Assembly (NCBI GenBank): GCA_023666665.1
Contig: JAMPBN010000001.1
Location: forward strand, 121,246 to 185,245
From: Prevotella sp.
GTDB taxonomy: Bacteria > Bacteroidota > Bacteroidia > Bacteroidales > Muribaculaceae
Direction of reading: 5' to 3'
Length of the DNA stretch: 64,000 bases
The position numbers and the translations under genes are program-made. The notes under the pieces are model-generated. The model was given only the letters and a program-made list of their open reading frames with translations. It was not told the DNA's origin and made no database searches. Of this stretch, positions 25,793-39,900 are shown in pieces; within the stretch, counting starts at the first letter, position 1, and each line of letters begins with the position of its first letter.

Positions 25793-27760
25793 ATGGCCAC
25801 TGAAAATAACACCAAAAGACCCAAAATGCCCCAGCTGCCGAAGTTTAACATCTGGTGGATGTATCTGCTGATACTCGGCGCGCTGTTTGGCATCTTCTAT
25901 ATGGACCGTCAGGAGCTGTCGAAGCCCCTCGACACTATGGAGGAATTTGAGAAAATAGTTGAAAGCGGCGGGGTCGAGAAGATTATAATCTTCCGCAATA
26001 ACCACGAAGCCGAAGCAGTTCTGTCAAAGTCGGCCACTGAGGCGGAGTTCAACGAACGCGAACGCGCCGCTGCGCCCGATGCTCAGGGCAAGGTGCTGGT
26101 AAAGTTCGGCGACACTCAATCGTTTGAGAAGAAAATCGAAAAGTGGCGACAGGAGGGCGTGTTTCAAGGCTCTACGAGCTACAAAGATGCCTCTGACTAT
26201 TCCCGGATGCTCTGGGCTTTCGGGCCGGTGATTATCCTGGTTGTAGCATGGATTTACTTTATGCGCAAAATGGGCAAGGGCGGCGACGGAGTCTTCTCCG
26301 TGGGCAAGAGCAAAGCCCGCGTGTTCGACAAAAACAACGACCAAAAGGTTACGTTTAAAGACGTTGCAGGACTTGCCGAAGCCAAAACCGAGATTGAGGA
26401 AATCGTGGAGTTTCTCAAGAACCCCAAACGCTATACCGACCTGGGCGGCAAAATTCCCAAGGGTGCACTGCTCGTAGGCCCTCCCGGAACCGGTAAGACC
26501 ATGCTGGCCAAGGCAGTGGCCGGCGAAGCCAACGTGCCGTTCTTCTCAATGAGCGGTTCTGACTTCGTTGAGATGTTTGTGGGTGTCGGTGCAAGCCGCG
26601 TGCGCGACTTGTTCCGCCAAGCCAAGGAAAAGAGTCCGTGCATCATATTCATTGACGAGATTGACGCAGTGGGCCGCGCCCGCGGCAAGAACGCCAATAT
26701 GGGAGGCAACGACGAACGCGAGAACACGCTGAATCAGCTCCTTACGGAGATGGACGGCTTCGGAACGAACTCCGGAGTAATCATTCTCGCTGCCACCAAC
26801 CGCGCCGACATACTGGACAAGGCGCTGCTTCGCGCCGGGCGCTTCGACCGCCAAATCTACGTTGACCTTCCCGATTTGAACGACCGAGTAGCCATTTTCA
26901 ACGTTCACCTGCGCAACAAAAAAGTTGAGCCGGGCCTCGACGTTGACCTTCTGGCACGCCAAACCCCCGGATTCTCGGGTGCCGACATTGCCAACGTGTG
27001 CAACGAGGCCGCACTCATTGCCGCCCGCCGCAATAAGAAAGTTATAGAGCGCCAGGACTTCATAGATGCCGTCGACCGCATTATCGGCGGTTTGGAAAAA
27101 CGCTCCAAGATTCTTACCGCAGAAGAGAAACACGCCATTGCCATCCATGAGGCCGGCCACGCCACGGTTTCCTGGCATCTGCAATACGCCAACCCGCTGA
27201 TTAAGGTGACGATAGTGCCGCGCGGCAAGGCGCTGGGTGCAGCATGGTATCTGCCCGAGGAGCGCCAGATAGTGCCTCAACAGGCTATTTTGGACGAGAT
27301 ATGCGCAACGCTTGGCGGGCGAGCCGCCGAAGAGCTGTTTCTCGGCCACATCTCCACCGGCGCGGCCAACGACCTTGAGCGCGTGACCAAACAGGCCTAC
27401 GCCATGGTGGTGTATTACGGTATGAGCGAGCAACTGCCCAACATCTCCTACTACGACTCCACCGGCCAAAGCTACGGATTCACGAAACCATACAGCGAAG
27501 ACCGCGCCGAGGAAATCGACAAGGAGGTTTCTCGCATCATTGCCGAGCAATATGCCCGCGCCAAGGAGCTGCTGCAGCAGCAGTCATCGGGCCACGGCGA
27601 ACTGGCAGACATTCTGGTGCAGCGCGAAGTCATCTTTACCGAAGACGTGGAAAAAATCTTCGGCAAACGCCCCTGGGCATCGCGCACCGAGGAAATCCTC
27701 TCCGAGGAACCGGCCGACAACGTCCCCACCCCACCCCCATTCCCCGAACAGAAGCCCTGA
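25793..27760 (+). CDS. ftsH: ATP-dependent zinc metalloprotease FtsH
   Basis: This 655-residue membrane protease removes unassembled membrane proteins and some regulators. TM helices near residues 20-40 and 140-160 flank a small periplasmic domain. The AAA module has GPPGTGKT (Walker A), [11 protein letters not shown] (Walker B) and second-region-of-homology arginines in LRAGRFDRQ. The peptidase site is HEAGH, with the third zinc ligand Asp in [12 protein letters not shown]. The C-terminal tail is Pro-rich. All residues needed for activity are there. Confidence 0.97.
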   Translation: MATENNTKRPKMPQLPKFNIWWMYLLILGALFGIFYMDRQELSKPLDTMEEFEKIVESGGVEKIIIFRNNHEAEAVLSKSATEAEFNERERAAAPDAQGKVLVKFGDTQSFEKKIEKWRQEGVFQGSTSYKDASDYSRMLWAFGPVIILVVAWIYFMRKMGKGGDGVFSVGKSKARVFDKNNDQKVTFKDVAGLAEAKTEIEEIVEFLKNPKRYTDLGGKIPKGALLVGPPGTGKTMLAKAVAGEANVPFFSMSGSDFVEMFVGVGASRVRDLFRQAKEKSPCIIFIDEIDAVGRARGKNANMGGNDERENTLNQLLTEMDGFGTNSGVIILAATNRADILDKALLRAGRFDRQIYVDLPDLNDRVAIFNVHLRNKKVEPGLDVDLLARQTPGFSGADIANVCNEAALIAARRNKKVIERQDFIDAVDRIIGGLEKRSKILTAEEKHAIAIHEAGHATVSWHLQYANPLIKVTIVPRGKALGAAWYLPEERQIVPQQAILDEICATLGGRAAEELFLGHISTGAANDLERVTKQAYAMVVYYGMSEQLPNISYYDSTGQSYGFTKPYSEDRAEEIDKEVSRIIAEQYARAKELLQQQSSGHGELADILVQREVIFTEDVEKIFGKRPWASRTEEILSEEPADNVPTPPPFPEQKP

Positions 27761-27769
27761 CATGGAGGT

Positions 27770-27787
27770 AGCGGACTTTTGTCCGCT
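27770..27787 (+). repeat. Palindrome AGCGGAC-TTTT-GTCCGCT after ftsH
   Basis: A 7-bp stem with a TTTT loop lies ten bases after the ftsH stop. The core is identical to the loop and inner stem of the hairpin after fba. There is no T tract here, so it may not terminate well; it may be a dispersed palindromic element. Confidence 0.7.
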
Positions 27788-27806
27788 GCACTCCGCAACG
27801 AAAAAC

Positions 27807-28392
27807 ATGGCAATGCAAAAGAGCCAAATCATTATATATCAAACACAAGAAGGCGAATCCAAAATCAAAGTTCGCCTCGAAAACGACACCGTTTGACTCA
27901 CTGCCGACCAAATGGCCGAACTCTTTCAACGCGACCGCTCTACAATTCAACGTCATAAAAAGAAGATTTATGAAGAAGTTGAATTAACTCCCGATGCAAC
28001 TTGTGCATTTATTGCACAAGTTCAAATTGAAGGAAAGCGAAATGTAAGGCGCGATATTCCTGCATATAACCTCGACATGATTATAAGCGTGGGCTACCAT
28101 GTTAACTCCCACCATGGTGTCCAATTCCGTCAGTGGGCAACGCAAGTACTACGTGAATATATGGTTAAAGGGTTCGCTCTCAACGATGAACTTCTCAAAA
28201 ATGCCGGCAAGGGAAATTACTTCGACGAACTCCTTAGCCGCATTCGCGATATTCGTAGCTCCGAAAATTGCCAAATTGAAAGCCAACGCGGAATATGACA
28301 GATTTCACCAGCGTACGCAAAAACAATTATCACCTGTGGAACGTCATTTTATAGAATCTTTCGAAAAGGCTCAGAAACAGCTAAAGAAATAA
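27807..28392 (+). pseudogene. Decayed rhuM-family gene
   Basis: The frame opens at ATG 27807 with AMQKSQIIIYQTQEGESKIKVRLENDTV, then a TGA at 27894. It continues in the same frame with LTADQMAELFQRDRSTIQRH and NLDMIISVGYHVNSHHGVQFRQWAT, a clear RhuM match. Functional relatives read V-W-L-T at the junction, so TGG has become TGA. Near 28265 the frame shifts: the first frame ends at 28298, while another carries the C-terminal ANAEYDRFHQRTQKQLSPVERHFIESF to 28392. The total is shorter than full RhuM proteins, so an internal deletion is also likely. RhuM proteins are common in mobile or defence-like regions. Confidence 0.85.
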
Positions 28393-28398
28393 TCAAAG

Positions 28399-30867
28399 AT
28401 GAGAAACTTGTTGATTGCTTTGGCGTTGGCGCTGACGGCGCTGGTGGCGCAGGCCAAGGAGGCGCAATTCGTGGTACGCGCATTCGTGCGCGAGGCCGCC
28501 GAGGCCAAGTGGACTCCCGTGCCCAACGTCCACGTTTCGCTGAGCCACGCCGACGACGGCTCGCTCGTGGACTTCAAACTGCTGAGTGGCAACGACTCCA
28601 CCAAGGTTGTCAACAACGACTCCGGTGAAATCCGCCTGCTCGTCAACGGCGGTCGCGGCTCCTATCTCCTCACCCTCGATACCGACGGCTACGAGCCGCT
28701 GATGAAAGACTTCGAGCTGAAATACAAGAGCCAAAGCGTCATATCCCTGCCCCAGCTCTCAATGGTCAAGGAGCGCTCGCTGGCGCTCAACGAGGTCGAG
28801 GTAATCGGCACGGCGGTGAAGCTCGTGGTCAAGGGCGACACCCTGGTCTACAATGCCAACGCCCTTAATCTCGCCGAGGGTTCCATGCTCGACGCCATCA
28901 TTAAGCAGCTCGACGGAGTGGAACTCGACACCGACGGCAACATCACCGTCAACGGTCGCTCGGTCAGCTCCCTGCTAATCAACGGCAAAGACTTCTTCAA
29001 GGGCGACCCGCTCGTGGCTTTGGAAAACCTCCCGGCATACACAGTTAACAACGTCAAGGTCTACGACAAAGCCGCCGAAGATGACTACCTGACCCAGTCG
29101 TCATCCAAGCTCGCGCGCCGCGAAGATGAGGAAAACCTCGTTATGGACGTGGTGCTCAAAAAGGAATACAACTTCGGCTATATGGGCTCAGTTGAGGGCG
29201 GCTACGGCACCGACAACCGCTGGCTCGGCAAGCTCTTCGGTCTTGGTTTCAGCGAAAAATGGCGCTTGAGCGCGTTCTATAACACCAATAACCTCGGCGA
29301 CACACAGCGCGCCGGAGCCAACGGCTGGCGCAACAACTCGCAGTCAACCGGCGACCTCTTCCACCAGTCTTCCTCAAAACTAAATAACCTGAGCAACAAC
29401 CTGCGCACCTCCCACGAGCTCAAGCAGAAATGGGATGCCGTATATTTCGGCGCAGACCTTAACTTCACCTATAACCAAACCAAGGCTTCATCGCTGCAAC
29501 GCGAGGCAACTTTCAATGCTCAACCCGAAGAAGCCTCGCGCATCGAGGCTCTCGACTCGGTGTTTGCCCGCCCATTCTCCCTGCGCTATAACGACCTGCT
29601 CCTCAGCCGGGTTTCCACCAATCAGCTCACCAACAAAGGCTCTATCTCCGCAGGCGGCGAACTCGAGGCCACCATACGCACCGGCTCAATGCTCGGGCGT
29701 GTAAATCTCGAAATCGGAGGCTCCTACGACAGAAGCTGGACCGACGGCTCCGTAATCTACCGCCAGAACTTCGGCGGAGCAAACTCCGGGGGCGCCGCGC
29801 CGGTAAATTCCGACCGCTACGACCCCGAACACACTCATTCCTACGACATCAAAGCCAACGCCACCTACACCCGCGACTGGAGCATCATCAGTGGCGAAAA
29901 GTGGCAAAACCGCATCAACCTCCGCACCCGCCTGGCCTATACCCGCAGCGAAGTATCTGAGGATTACGACCTCTACACTGCCGAGGGACGCGACGACGTG
30001 CTTCCCTCACTGCAAATTCCCGAATACGCCCTCCAGGACCTTGCCGACAGCTATAACTCCACCCAAGTCCGCAACAACGGCGTTGCCCGTGTGCAGGTCA
30101 ACTTCAACCGCGAACTCCTCGCCCCCACGGCCACCGGAGTGAACCCTGCTTTCGGCTTCAGCGCCGCAGTTACCTATCAGCTGCGAAATGAGCGCCTGAA
30201 CTACCACGTTGCCCAACTCAAGGATCCGGAAATCCTCACGCGCACCACCAACCACGTCGCTACTCAGCTCAACGCCAACTTCTCCTCGGGCAACGACCTG
30301 CGCTACTGGACGGTACAAGCCTCATATTCCAACTCGTCGGCCGACCCGTCGCTCAATCTCTTTCTGCGCACCCGCACCAACATCAATCCGCTCTTCATCT
30401 ATGAAAACAACGCCTCCGACCTCCGCGCCTCGATGACCAACCAGGTGAGCTTGCGCTTCAACCGCTTTGGCCGCAAGATTCACAACACCCTGTTCGGCAA
30501 CTTCTCCTGGTCGCAAACCGATAACACCGTGGGCCAATGGAGCAGCTACGACCCCAACACCGGCATCACCACCTCCCGCCCCATGAACATCAACGGCAAC
30601 TGGTCGACCAACGGCAACATCAACTACTCCCACCCCCTGGGTGCCCGCGAACAAGTGCTGCTGAGCGGCAATGTCAACGCCTCTTACAACCACAGCATTG
30701 ACTTCCAAAGCACCACCTCGGAGCCGGTTCGCTCACTGGTGCGCAACACCAACCTCGGCGCTTCAACCACTCCCCCGCCAAAGGCAGCAAAATGGCCCCG
30801 CGCGACCGCGCCCCCCGCGGCGACCGCCCCAATCGCGCCCCCGGTCCTCGCCACTGATTTTCGCTAA
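28399..30867 (+). CDS. Outer-membrane beta-barrel (OMP_b-brl_3, TonB-receptor-like) protein with damaged C-terminus
   Basis: This 822-residue protein has a signal peptide (LALALTALVAQA), a carboxypeptidase-regulatory-like domain to ~residue 130 and a plug-like domain (GDTLVYNANALNLAEGSMLDAIIKQL, INGKDFFKGDPLVALENLPA). Many barrel strands follow. At about residue 790 the barrel stops at SLVRNTNLGAS and the rest is a Pro/Ala-rich tail. In the next frame the same bases read SPAKGSKMAPRDRAPRGDRP and then end in a basic tail, the kind of tail such proteins carry. A deletion with frameshift has probably removed the last strands, so the product may be non-functional. Confidence 0.8.
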   Translation: MRNLLIALALALTALVAQAKEAQFVVRAFVREAAEAKWTPVPNVHVSLSHADDGSLVDFKLLSGNDSTKVVNNDSGEIRLLVNGGRGSYLLTLDTDGYEPLMKDFELKYKSQSVISLPQLSMVKERSLALNEVEVIGTAVKLVVKGDTLVYNANALNLAEGSMLDAIIKQLDGVELDTDGNITVNGRSVSSLLINGKDFFKGDPLVALENLPAYTVNNVKVYDKAAEDDYLTQSSSKLARREDEENLVMDVVLKKEYNFGYMGSVEGGYGTDNRWLGKLFGLGFSEKWRLSAFYNTNNLGDTQRAGANGWRNNSQSTGDLFHQSSSKLNNLSNNLRTSHELKQKWDAVYFGADLNFTYNQTKASSLQREATFNAQPEEASRIEALDSVFARPFSLRYNDLLLSRVSTNQLTNKGSISAGGELEATIRTGSMLGRVNLEIGGSYDRSWTDGSVIYRQNFGGANSGGAAPVNSDRYDPEHTHSYDIKANATYTRDWSIISGEKWQNRINLRTRLAYTRSEVSEDYDLYTAEGRDDVLPSLQIPEYALQDLADSYNSTQVRNNGVARVQVNFNRELLAPTATGVNPAFGFSAAVTYQLRNERLNYHVAQLKDPEILTRTTNHVATQLNANFSSGNDLRYWTVQASYSNSSADPSLNLFLRTRTNINPLFIYENNASDLRASMTNQVSLRFNRFGRKIHNTLFGNFSWSQTDNTVGQWSSYDPNTGITTSRPMNINGNWSTNGNINYSHPLGAREQVLLSGNVNASYNHSIDFQSTTSEPVRSLVRNTNLGASTTPPPKAAKWPRATAPPAATAPIAPPVLATDFR

Positions 30868-30881
30868 TTCAGGAAATTTCG

Positions 30882-30889
30882 TAAATTTG
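30882..30889 (+). promoter_or_regulatory. -7 promoter box directly before lnb
   Basis: TAAATTTG ends only five bases before the ATG at 30895. Transcription from this box would begin at or very near the start codon, giving an almost leaderless mRNA. No clear TTTG -33 box is present. Confidence 0.6.
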
Positions 30890-30894
30890 CGGAG

Positions 30895-32010
30895 ATGAAA
30901 AGAGTCTTTGCGATAGTTTTGACGGCTTTGGCCGTAATGGGTCTACGGGCAGCTCAGGTGAGCTTGCTGACGGCTTATCCCGGCGAGGAAGTGTTTCAGC
31001 TTGAGGGACATACGGCGCTGCGGGTTGTTGACGACGAAGGTCGCGACTACGTGGTCAATTGGGGCGTGTTTGACTTCAATACGCCGAACTTCGTGGGGCG
31101 CTTCGTTGCCGGGCAGACCGACTATCTCTGCTGGCCGTTCCCAACGCGCTATTTTATGGAAGAATATCGCACAGAAGGGCGCAAGGTGGTGGAGCAAGTG
31201 CTTGATTTAGACTCCATTCAAACTGCGCGATTGCTGGCGGCTGTTGGCGAAAATCTCCGCCTCGACAACCGCCTGTATCGCTATAATTACGTTTTGGACA
31301 ACTGCGCCACGCGCCCCTTGGCAATAATTGAGGAAGCCGTCGGGCATCAGTTGCTTTCCGACTCACTAACCGAGCTGACGTTTCGCTCAGAGATGCAGCG
31401 CTTTCACCGCTACTACCCTTGGTATCAGTTCGGCATCGACCTGGCTTTGGGGCGCAACCTCGACCGCCCTATAACCGAGCGCCAGGCGGCATTTGCGCCG
31501 GTCACTTTGATGCAGCAAATTGCCCAAACCGATATACTAAAAGAGACTAGAACCTACGGCGAGCAAACGCTCCGGAGCGAGCCGACCCCATGGCCACTTA
31601 CCCCGATGGCGGCAGCAATAGTAGTGTTGATTTTGTCAGTATTCGCGACGTTTACGTCGCGCTTCGCCCGCTGGTTTGACACCGCGCTCTTCTCGCTGCA
31701 ATTCCTTGGCGGCTGCATAATTACTTTCCTGGTATTCGTGTCAACCCACGAGGCCACGTCGCCCAACCTGCTGCTGCTGTGGTTGAACCCGCTGTGTATA
31801 TCGGGCGTTATGTTGCCGTGGATAAAATCAGCAAAAAAAGTCGGATTTTGGTATTTTTTTGCTAACTTTGCACTCTTAATATTATTGATTATACTCGCGC
31901 CCGCACTTGGCAGACAAATGAACCCGGCGTTTTGGCCGCTGATTGCCGCTGATGCCCTGCGCAGTATTGACCGCGTCATAAAATGTCGAAACGCCATAAC
32001 ACGCTCATAA
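30895..32010 (+). CDS. lnb: DUF4105 protein, Lnb-type lipoprotein N-acyltransferase
   Basis: This 371-residue protein has a signal sequence, a periplasmic DUF4105 domain (to ~220) and four or five C-terminal membrane helices (~235-350). His39 in LEGHTALRVV and Cys137 in DNCATRPL are the likely catalytic pair of the NlpC/P60-like fold. DUF4105 proteins were recently shown to add the third acyl chain to lipoproteins in Bacteroides, which lack the usual Lnt; the name Lnb comes from that work. Many lipoproteins are encoded in this window. It overlaps the following gene by 28 bases. Confidence 0.85.
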   Translation: MKRVFAIVLTALAVMGLRAAQVSLLTAYPGEEVFQLEGHTALRVVDDEGRDYVVNWGVFDFNTPNFVGRFVAGQTDYLCWPFPTRYFMEEYRTEGRKVVEQVLDLDSIQTARLLAAVGENLRLDNRLYRYNYVLDNCATRPLAIIEEAVGHQLLSDSLTELTFRSEMQRFHRYYPWYQFGIDLALGRNLDRPITERQAAFAPVTLMQQIAQTDILKETRTYGEQTLRSEPTPWPLTPMAAAIVVLILSVFATFTSRFARWFDTALFSLQFLGGCIITFLVFVSTHEATSPNLLLLWLNPLCISGVMLPWIKSAKKVGFWYFFANFALLILLIILAPALGRQMNPAFWPLIAADALRSIDRVIKCRNAITRS

Positions 32011-33596
32011 CCAACGCGCCGGCTCTGGCTCTGATGGTAACGTTGCTCTCCGCCCTGCCGGGATGGAGCGCCGAGATTGTTGCCAAACAGCGTCCGCAGC
32101 TGATTGTGAGCATTATGGTTGACGGCCTGCGCGGCGATTACCTCGATTTATTGAGCGAATATTTCGGTCCTGACGGCTTCAACAAGCTGCTGAAAGGGGG
32201 CGTTACGTTCGATGAAGTGGACTATGGTCCGGGGGTTGATGCCGCCGGGGCAGTTGCCATTCTCTATACCGGCGCGGAGCCGGCTGTCAGCGGCATTGCC
32301 GGAGCCACCACCTACTCCACGGAGCGCAAAATAGAGCTTCCGACGCTTCTTGATGCCTCAAAAATAGGGAATTACACCGACGAAACCCTATCGCCGGCAG
32401 CAATAAGAGTCAGCACGTTAGGTGACGAAATACGCATTGACGGCGCCGGAGCAAGCTACGTCCACGCCATATCGCCCGATGCCGCCCGCGCAATCATCAT
32501 GGGCGGCCACGCCGGCAATTCAGCTTTTTGGCTCAACGAGGCCAACGGCCAGTGGGCAACTACCACGCACTACCCCGATGTGCCCACGCCAATCACTGCG
32601 CGCAACTTCACTCAGCCGCTGAGCCTGCGCATCGATACTCTGACGTGGACCCCATCGCTGGCCGTCGCTGACTATCCCGCACTCCCTGCCCATAAGCGCT
32701 ACTATCCTTTCCGCCACACGTTTACCGGCCAAAACCGCTATGCCGAACTGGCCACGGCGGCTCCGATAAACCGCGAGGTCACCGACCTGGCCGACGAATA
32801 CATCCGCACAATGCGCCTCGGAGCCCGCGATGCCATGGATATGCTTTCGGTTGGCTACACTTTGGCTCCATTCCCCGGCAGCACCGATACCGGAGCACGC
32901 CTCGAAACCATGGATGCCTACCTGAAGCTTGACCGCGAAATCGCCCGGCTGCTCAAAGCCGCCGAGGAGTCAGGCCGCACGGTGGTACTCCTCGCCGGCA
33001 CTCCCGCCCCCGCAATCAGCGAGGAAGACGACCCCAAATGGAAGCTCAACACCGGAGAATTTTCCACTCGCAAGGCCCTTTCGCTTCTGAATATGTATCT
33101 CATTGCCCGTTATGGCAATGGCGAATGGGTTACCGACTACAACCGGGGGGCTTTCTACCTAAACCATAAGCTGATAGACTCAAACAACCTCAATGCCGAA
33201 GACGTTCGCGATGATGCCGCGAAATTCCTTATGCGCATGAGCGGGGTTGCCAACGCATATACCATTGACGACATTCACGAAAGTCGCCGCTCGGAAGCCG
33301 AACGCCGCAACACGGTGGCCACCTCTGCCGCCGACGTATATGTCGAGGTCAATCCGGGTTGGGTGCTGGTAGATGACTACACCAACGCCGCCAACCCTCA
33401 GCGCCGCACCATCCGCGCCAACACCGCAATGGCTCCGGCAATACTTTACGCCCCTGAAATTCTTGAACCTCAACACATAAGCACGCCCATAGACGCCCGG
33501 CGCATCGCCCCGACTGTGGCGCGCATATTGCGCATCCGCTCGCCCAACGGCGCAGCGCTACCCCCTCTCTCCCAAATATTTCACAAGAATCACTAA
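31983..33596 (+). CDS. PafA-like alkaline-phosphatase-fold protein lacking catalytic residues
   Basis: This 537-residue exported protein has a signal peptide ending LPGWSA. It keeps the fold marks of Bacteroidetes PafA phosphatases: IVSIMVDGLRGDYL (Asp47, first metal ligand), YTGAEPAVSGIAG and ETMDAYLKLDREIARLL. The nucleophile region T-x-T-x-x-G-H is replaced by VDAAGAV (85-91), the later D-x-x-G-H by plain residues (VGYTLAPF), and the T-A-D-H-G motif by LAGTPAP. It therefore looks like a pseudo-enzyme. Its place between lnb and secA suggests a structural or sensing role in envelope assembly, which is inference. Confidence 0.8.
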   Translation: MSKRHNTLITNAPALALMVTLLSALPGWSAEIVAKQRPQLIVSIMVDGLRGDYLDLLSEYFGPDGFNKLLKGGVTFDEVDYGPGVDAAGAVAILYTGAEPAVSGIAGATTYSTERKIELPTLLDASKIGNYTDETLSPAAIRVSTLGDEIRIDGAGASYVHAISPDAARAIIMGGHAGNSAFWLNEANGQWATTTHYPDVPTPITARNFTQPLSLRIDTLTWTPSLAVADYPALPAHKRYYPFRHTFTGQNRYAELATAAPINREVTDLADEYIRTMRLGARDAMDMLSVGYTLAPFPGSTDTGARLETMDAYLKLDREIARLLKAAEESGRTVVLLAGTPAPAISEEDDPKWKLNTGEFSTRKALSLLNMYLIARYGNGEWVTDYNRGAFYLNHKLIDSNNLNAEDVRDDAAKFLMRMSGVANAYTIDDIHESRRSEAERRNTVATSAADVYVEVNPGWVLVDDYTNAANPQRRTIRANTAMAPAILYAPEILEPQHISTPIDARRIAPTVARILRIRSPNGAALPPLSQIFHKNH

Positions 33597-33619
33597 TCGA
33601 CAAACACCCATCAACATAA

Positions 33620-36976
<3,357 letters not shown>

Positions 36977-36993
36977 GCCGTTTCTGCGCGCCG

Positions 36994-39900
36994 ATGAAGT
37001 GGACCTACCGCATATTACGCACAATTATCGTATCCCTGCTGACTCTCGCGGTGGGGATACCGATATTTTTATACCTCGTGCTCTGGTTGGGTCCGATTCA
37101 CGAGCGCATACGCACGGTCGCCCAAAACGAGCTCACGCAGCTGCTGGGCTCAGAAGTCAGCATTGCCCGCCTTGAAATCCAGCCATTCACCAGACTGAGG
37201 CTCAACGACATCGCAATAGTTGAAAACGGCGACACGGCATTAAAAGCCGAAGCTCTTAACGCCGGAATCAGCGGGCGCAACCTGCTGCGCGGACGCATAG
37301 TGGTGACCGACGTGGAGCTGATGACACCAACCGTGCGCCTTAGCCGCGACTCTATGGGCGCACCACTTAACGTCCAACCCATTTTTGACCGCTTGAAAGG
37401 CGACGGCAGCAAACCGCCGACGAGCTTCAACCTGGCGGTGCACACCATGGTGTTACGCCACGGCAGCGTGTCATATCAAGTACTCAACAGACCCGAAAAG
37501 TCCGACGGTTTCGATGCCAACCACATTGAAATCAGCGGGCTGAATGCCGACCTCACAGCTCCCAAAATCAGCAATCGGGAGATTCGCGTGAACATCAAGC
37601 GCTTCGCCGCACGCGAGCGCTCCGGACTGACGCTGCAGAACCTCGCTGCCGGCGTGGCGCTGCGCGACAGCATTTTGTCGCTCAGCGGATTATCGCTGCG
37701 CATGAACGGCACCCACCTGGACTTTGCCGACACCGACATAAACCTCAAAGGCCACGATATTGCCAAAATAGAGCTGCTGCGCGGCTCGTCAATCTACCCG
37801 ACCGACTTCATTGCGTTCCACAAAGGGTTGGAGCCCATTCCCGGGCCGGTAAATATTGAAGCCAAGGTTGAGCTGATGCGCGACTCATTGGTAATCAGGA
37901 AGTTTGACCTGCACACCGCCGCTCGAGAGCTGTATGTTAACACTCAAGCCAACGCATCGCAATCGCAAGCCAACGCCCGAGGACTGAACATTGGGGTCAA
38001 CGGACCGCAATTGGCCAAAACCATCAACCTGTTCAAGCCGCTGAACGGCAAGACTAACACGCTGCTGACAAACCTCGGCGACATATCATTTTCCGGCTCG
38101 GTGACGTGGTCTAAGCCGCAAAACGTCAGCCTCGATGGAATCCTGACAACGGATGTTGGCGTTATTGATTTGAAAGCAAAACTTCGAGGCGAGAAACTCG
38201 CCGGAGTGATTGACGCGCAACATCTTGACCTCTCTAAAATCTTACCCGACAAAGAATTGGGCACCGCATCTCTCGGAGTAACATTCGACCTGGGTCGGAG
38301 CAGCGGCCACGCCGTTGCAAGCGTTGACCATATCCGGTGGCGCGGCCACAGCTACCAAGACATTGAGCTTCAGGCCGACTACCTCGGCAAAGCATATGCT
38401 GCCACCGCAGCAATCGACGACTCGCTACTCCGCGCCGAGCTGACCATCAGCGCTGACCTGACTCCCGGAGCATATGCCGCAAGCCTTGACGGCGACATTG
38501 CCGCATTTGCCGCCTCAGATATGGGGATTCTGACAAAATATCCCGGCTACGTGATGTCGGGTCAGATTAAGGGCAACTTTGCGGGTGAGGAACTATGGCA
38601 GCCCACCGGGCAGCTGATGATTAGCAACTTGCGCTTCCTTGACTCCGACGGCAACGGACTGCGCGAAGCGCCCATCACGCTATCGTCCAATTTCAACTCT
38701 GAAATTCAGCAGATTAAGCTGCGCAGCGACATTATCGACGCAGACATTGCCGGCGATATAAACCTGAAAACCATAAAGCCGACAATCGGCAACCTGCTTG
38801 CCGATGCGCTGCCGCAATATTTTGCCCCACAGGCGGTTGACTCTCTGCAGCCCAACAACTTCACGATGAAAATGACTGTGAAAAACGATGCGCCGCTGCT
38901 GAGCTTCGTCACTCTCCCGGTGCAGCTGATGTATCCGGCAACCATAAGCGGTGTTCTGGGCAATGACTCGGCAACTCTTGACCTGAATGCACCATATCTG
39001 CGCAAGGGCAATTCGCTGATTTCATATGCCACGGTTTCGGCGCAGTTGGGGCGCGATTCCCGGCTCCTTGCCGGAGCAAAGATGCCAAGCAAATTCGGCG
39101 ATATTGACCTGAACCTCGGAGCAACACTTGCCGACGGCATCGGCAACGTTTCGCTTAAATTTGACAACAATCTGGCCAATCGCTTCGGCGGCGAAATGAA
39201 AATCCGCGTCAAACCGCTCTACGACGGCCTGGATGCCAACATCCTGGCATCGACAATAGCCCTCGGCGGCGTTGACTGGGAAATTGAGCCGGCCTACGTG
39301 GGGCTTCGCAACGGTATGGCGATTGTTCACGGCTTCGGCCTTAACCGCCCGGGCCAGGAGCTGACAATCAACGGCGTAGCCTCCCGATTCCCGGAAGACC
39401 GCCTCACGGTAAAACTCGACAACATAAACGTTGACTACATTTTCCAGACACTCCAGCTGGCCGAAACGCTGCAGTTTGGCGGCGATGCCACCGGCACGGT
39501 GACGGCCTCGGCACTGTTCAGCAGCGAGCCGATTCTTCAAACCGAGAATCTCTACGTAAAGAATCTGAAATATGGCGGCTGCGTTATGGGCAACGGCAAC
39601 CTGCGCTCGCGCTGGAACAACGAAACCCGGGGAATTGAACTCTACGCCGACGTTGACGACCCCGCACACAACGGCTCGACCACCGTCGACGGCAAAATCT
39701 ACATCATTGACAAGAAACTCGATTTCCGCTTCATTGCAAACCACTCGCCCGCCGGATTCCTGCACACTTTTATGAAAACCTGGGCTTCGGGGGTAGGCGG
39801 CACCGCCACCGGCGACCTGCACCTGTTCGGCGACTTCAAAAACGTGGACCTCGAGGGCTACGCTGCGGCTGAAAACTTCTCGCTTACAATCGGTTATACC

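Noticed and set aside
31863..31870. TAACTTTG box inside lnb, possible internal promoter for the PafA-like gene and secA
   Set aside because: The nearest TTTG is only 12 bases upstream and the box lies in codons for a membrane helix; chance occurrence is likely.
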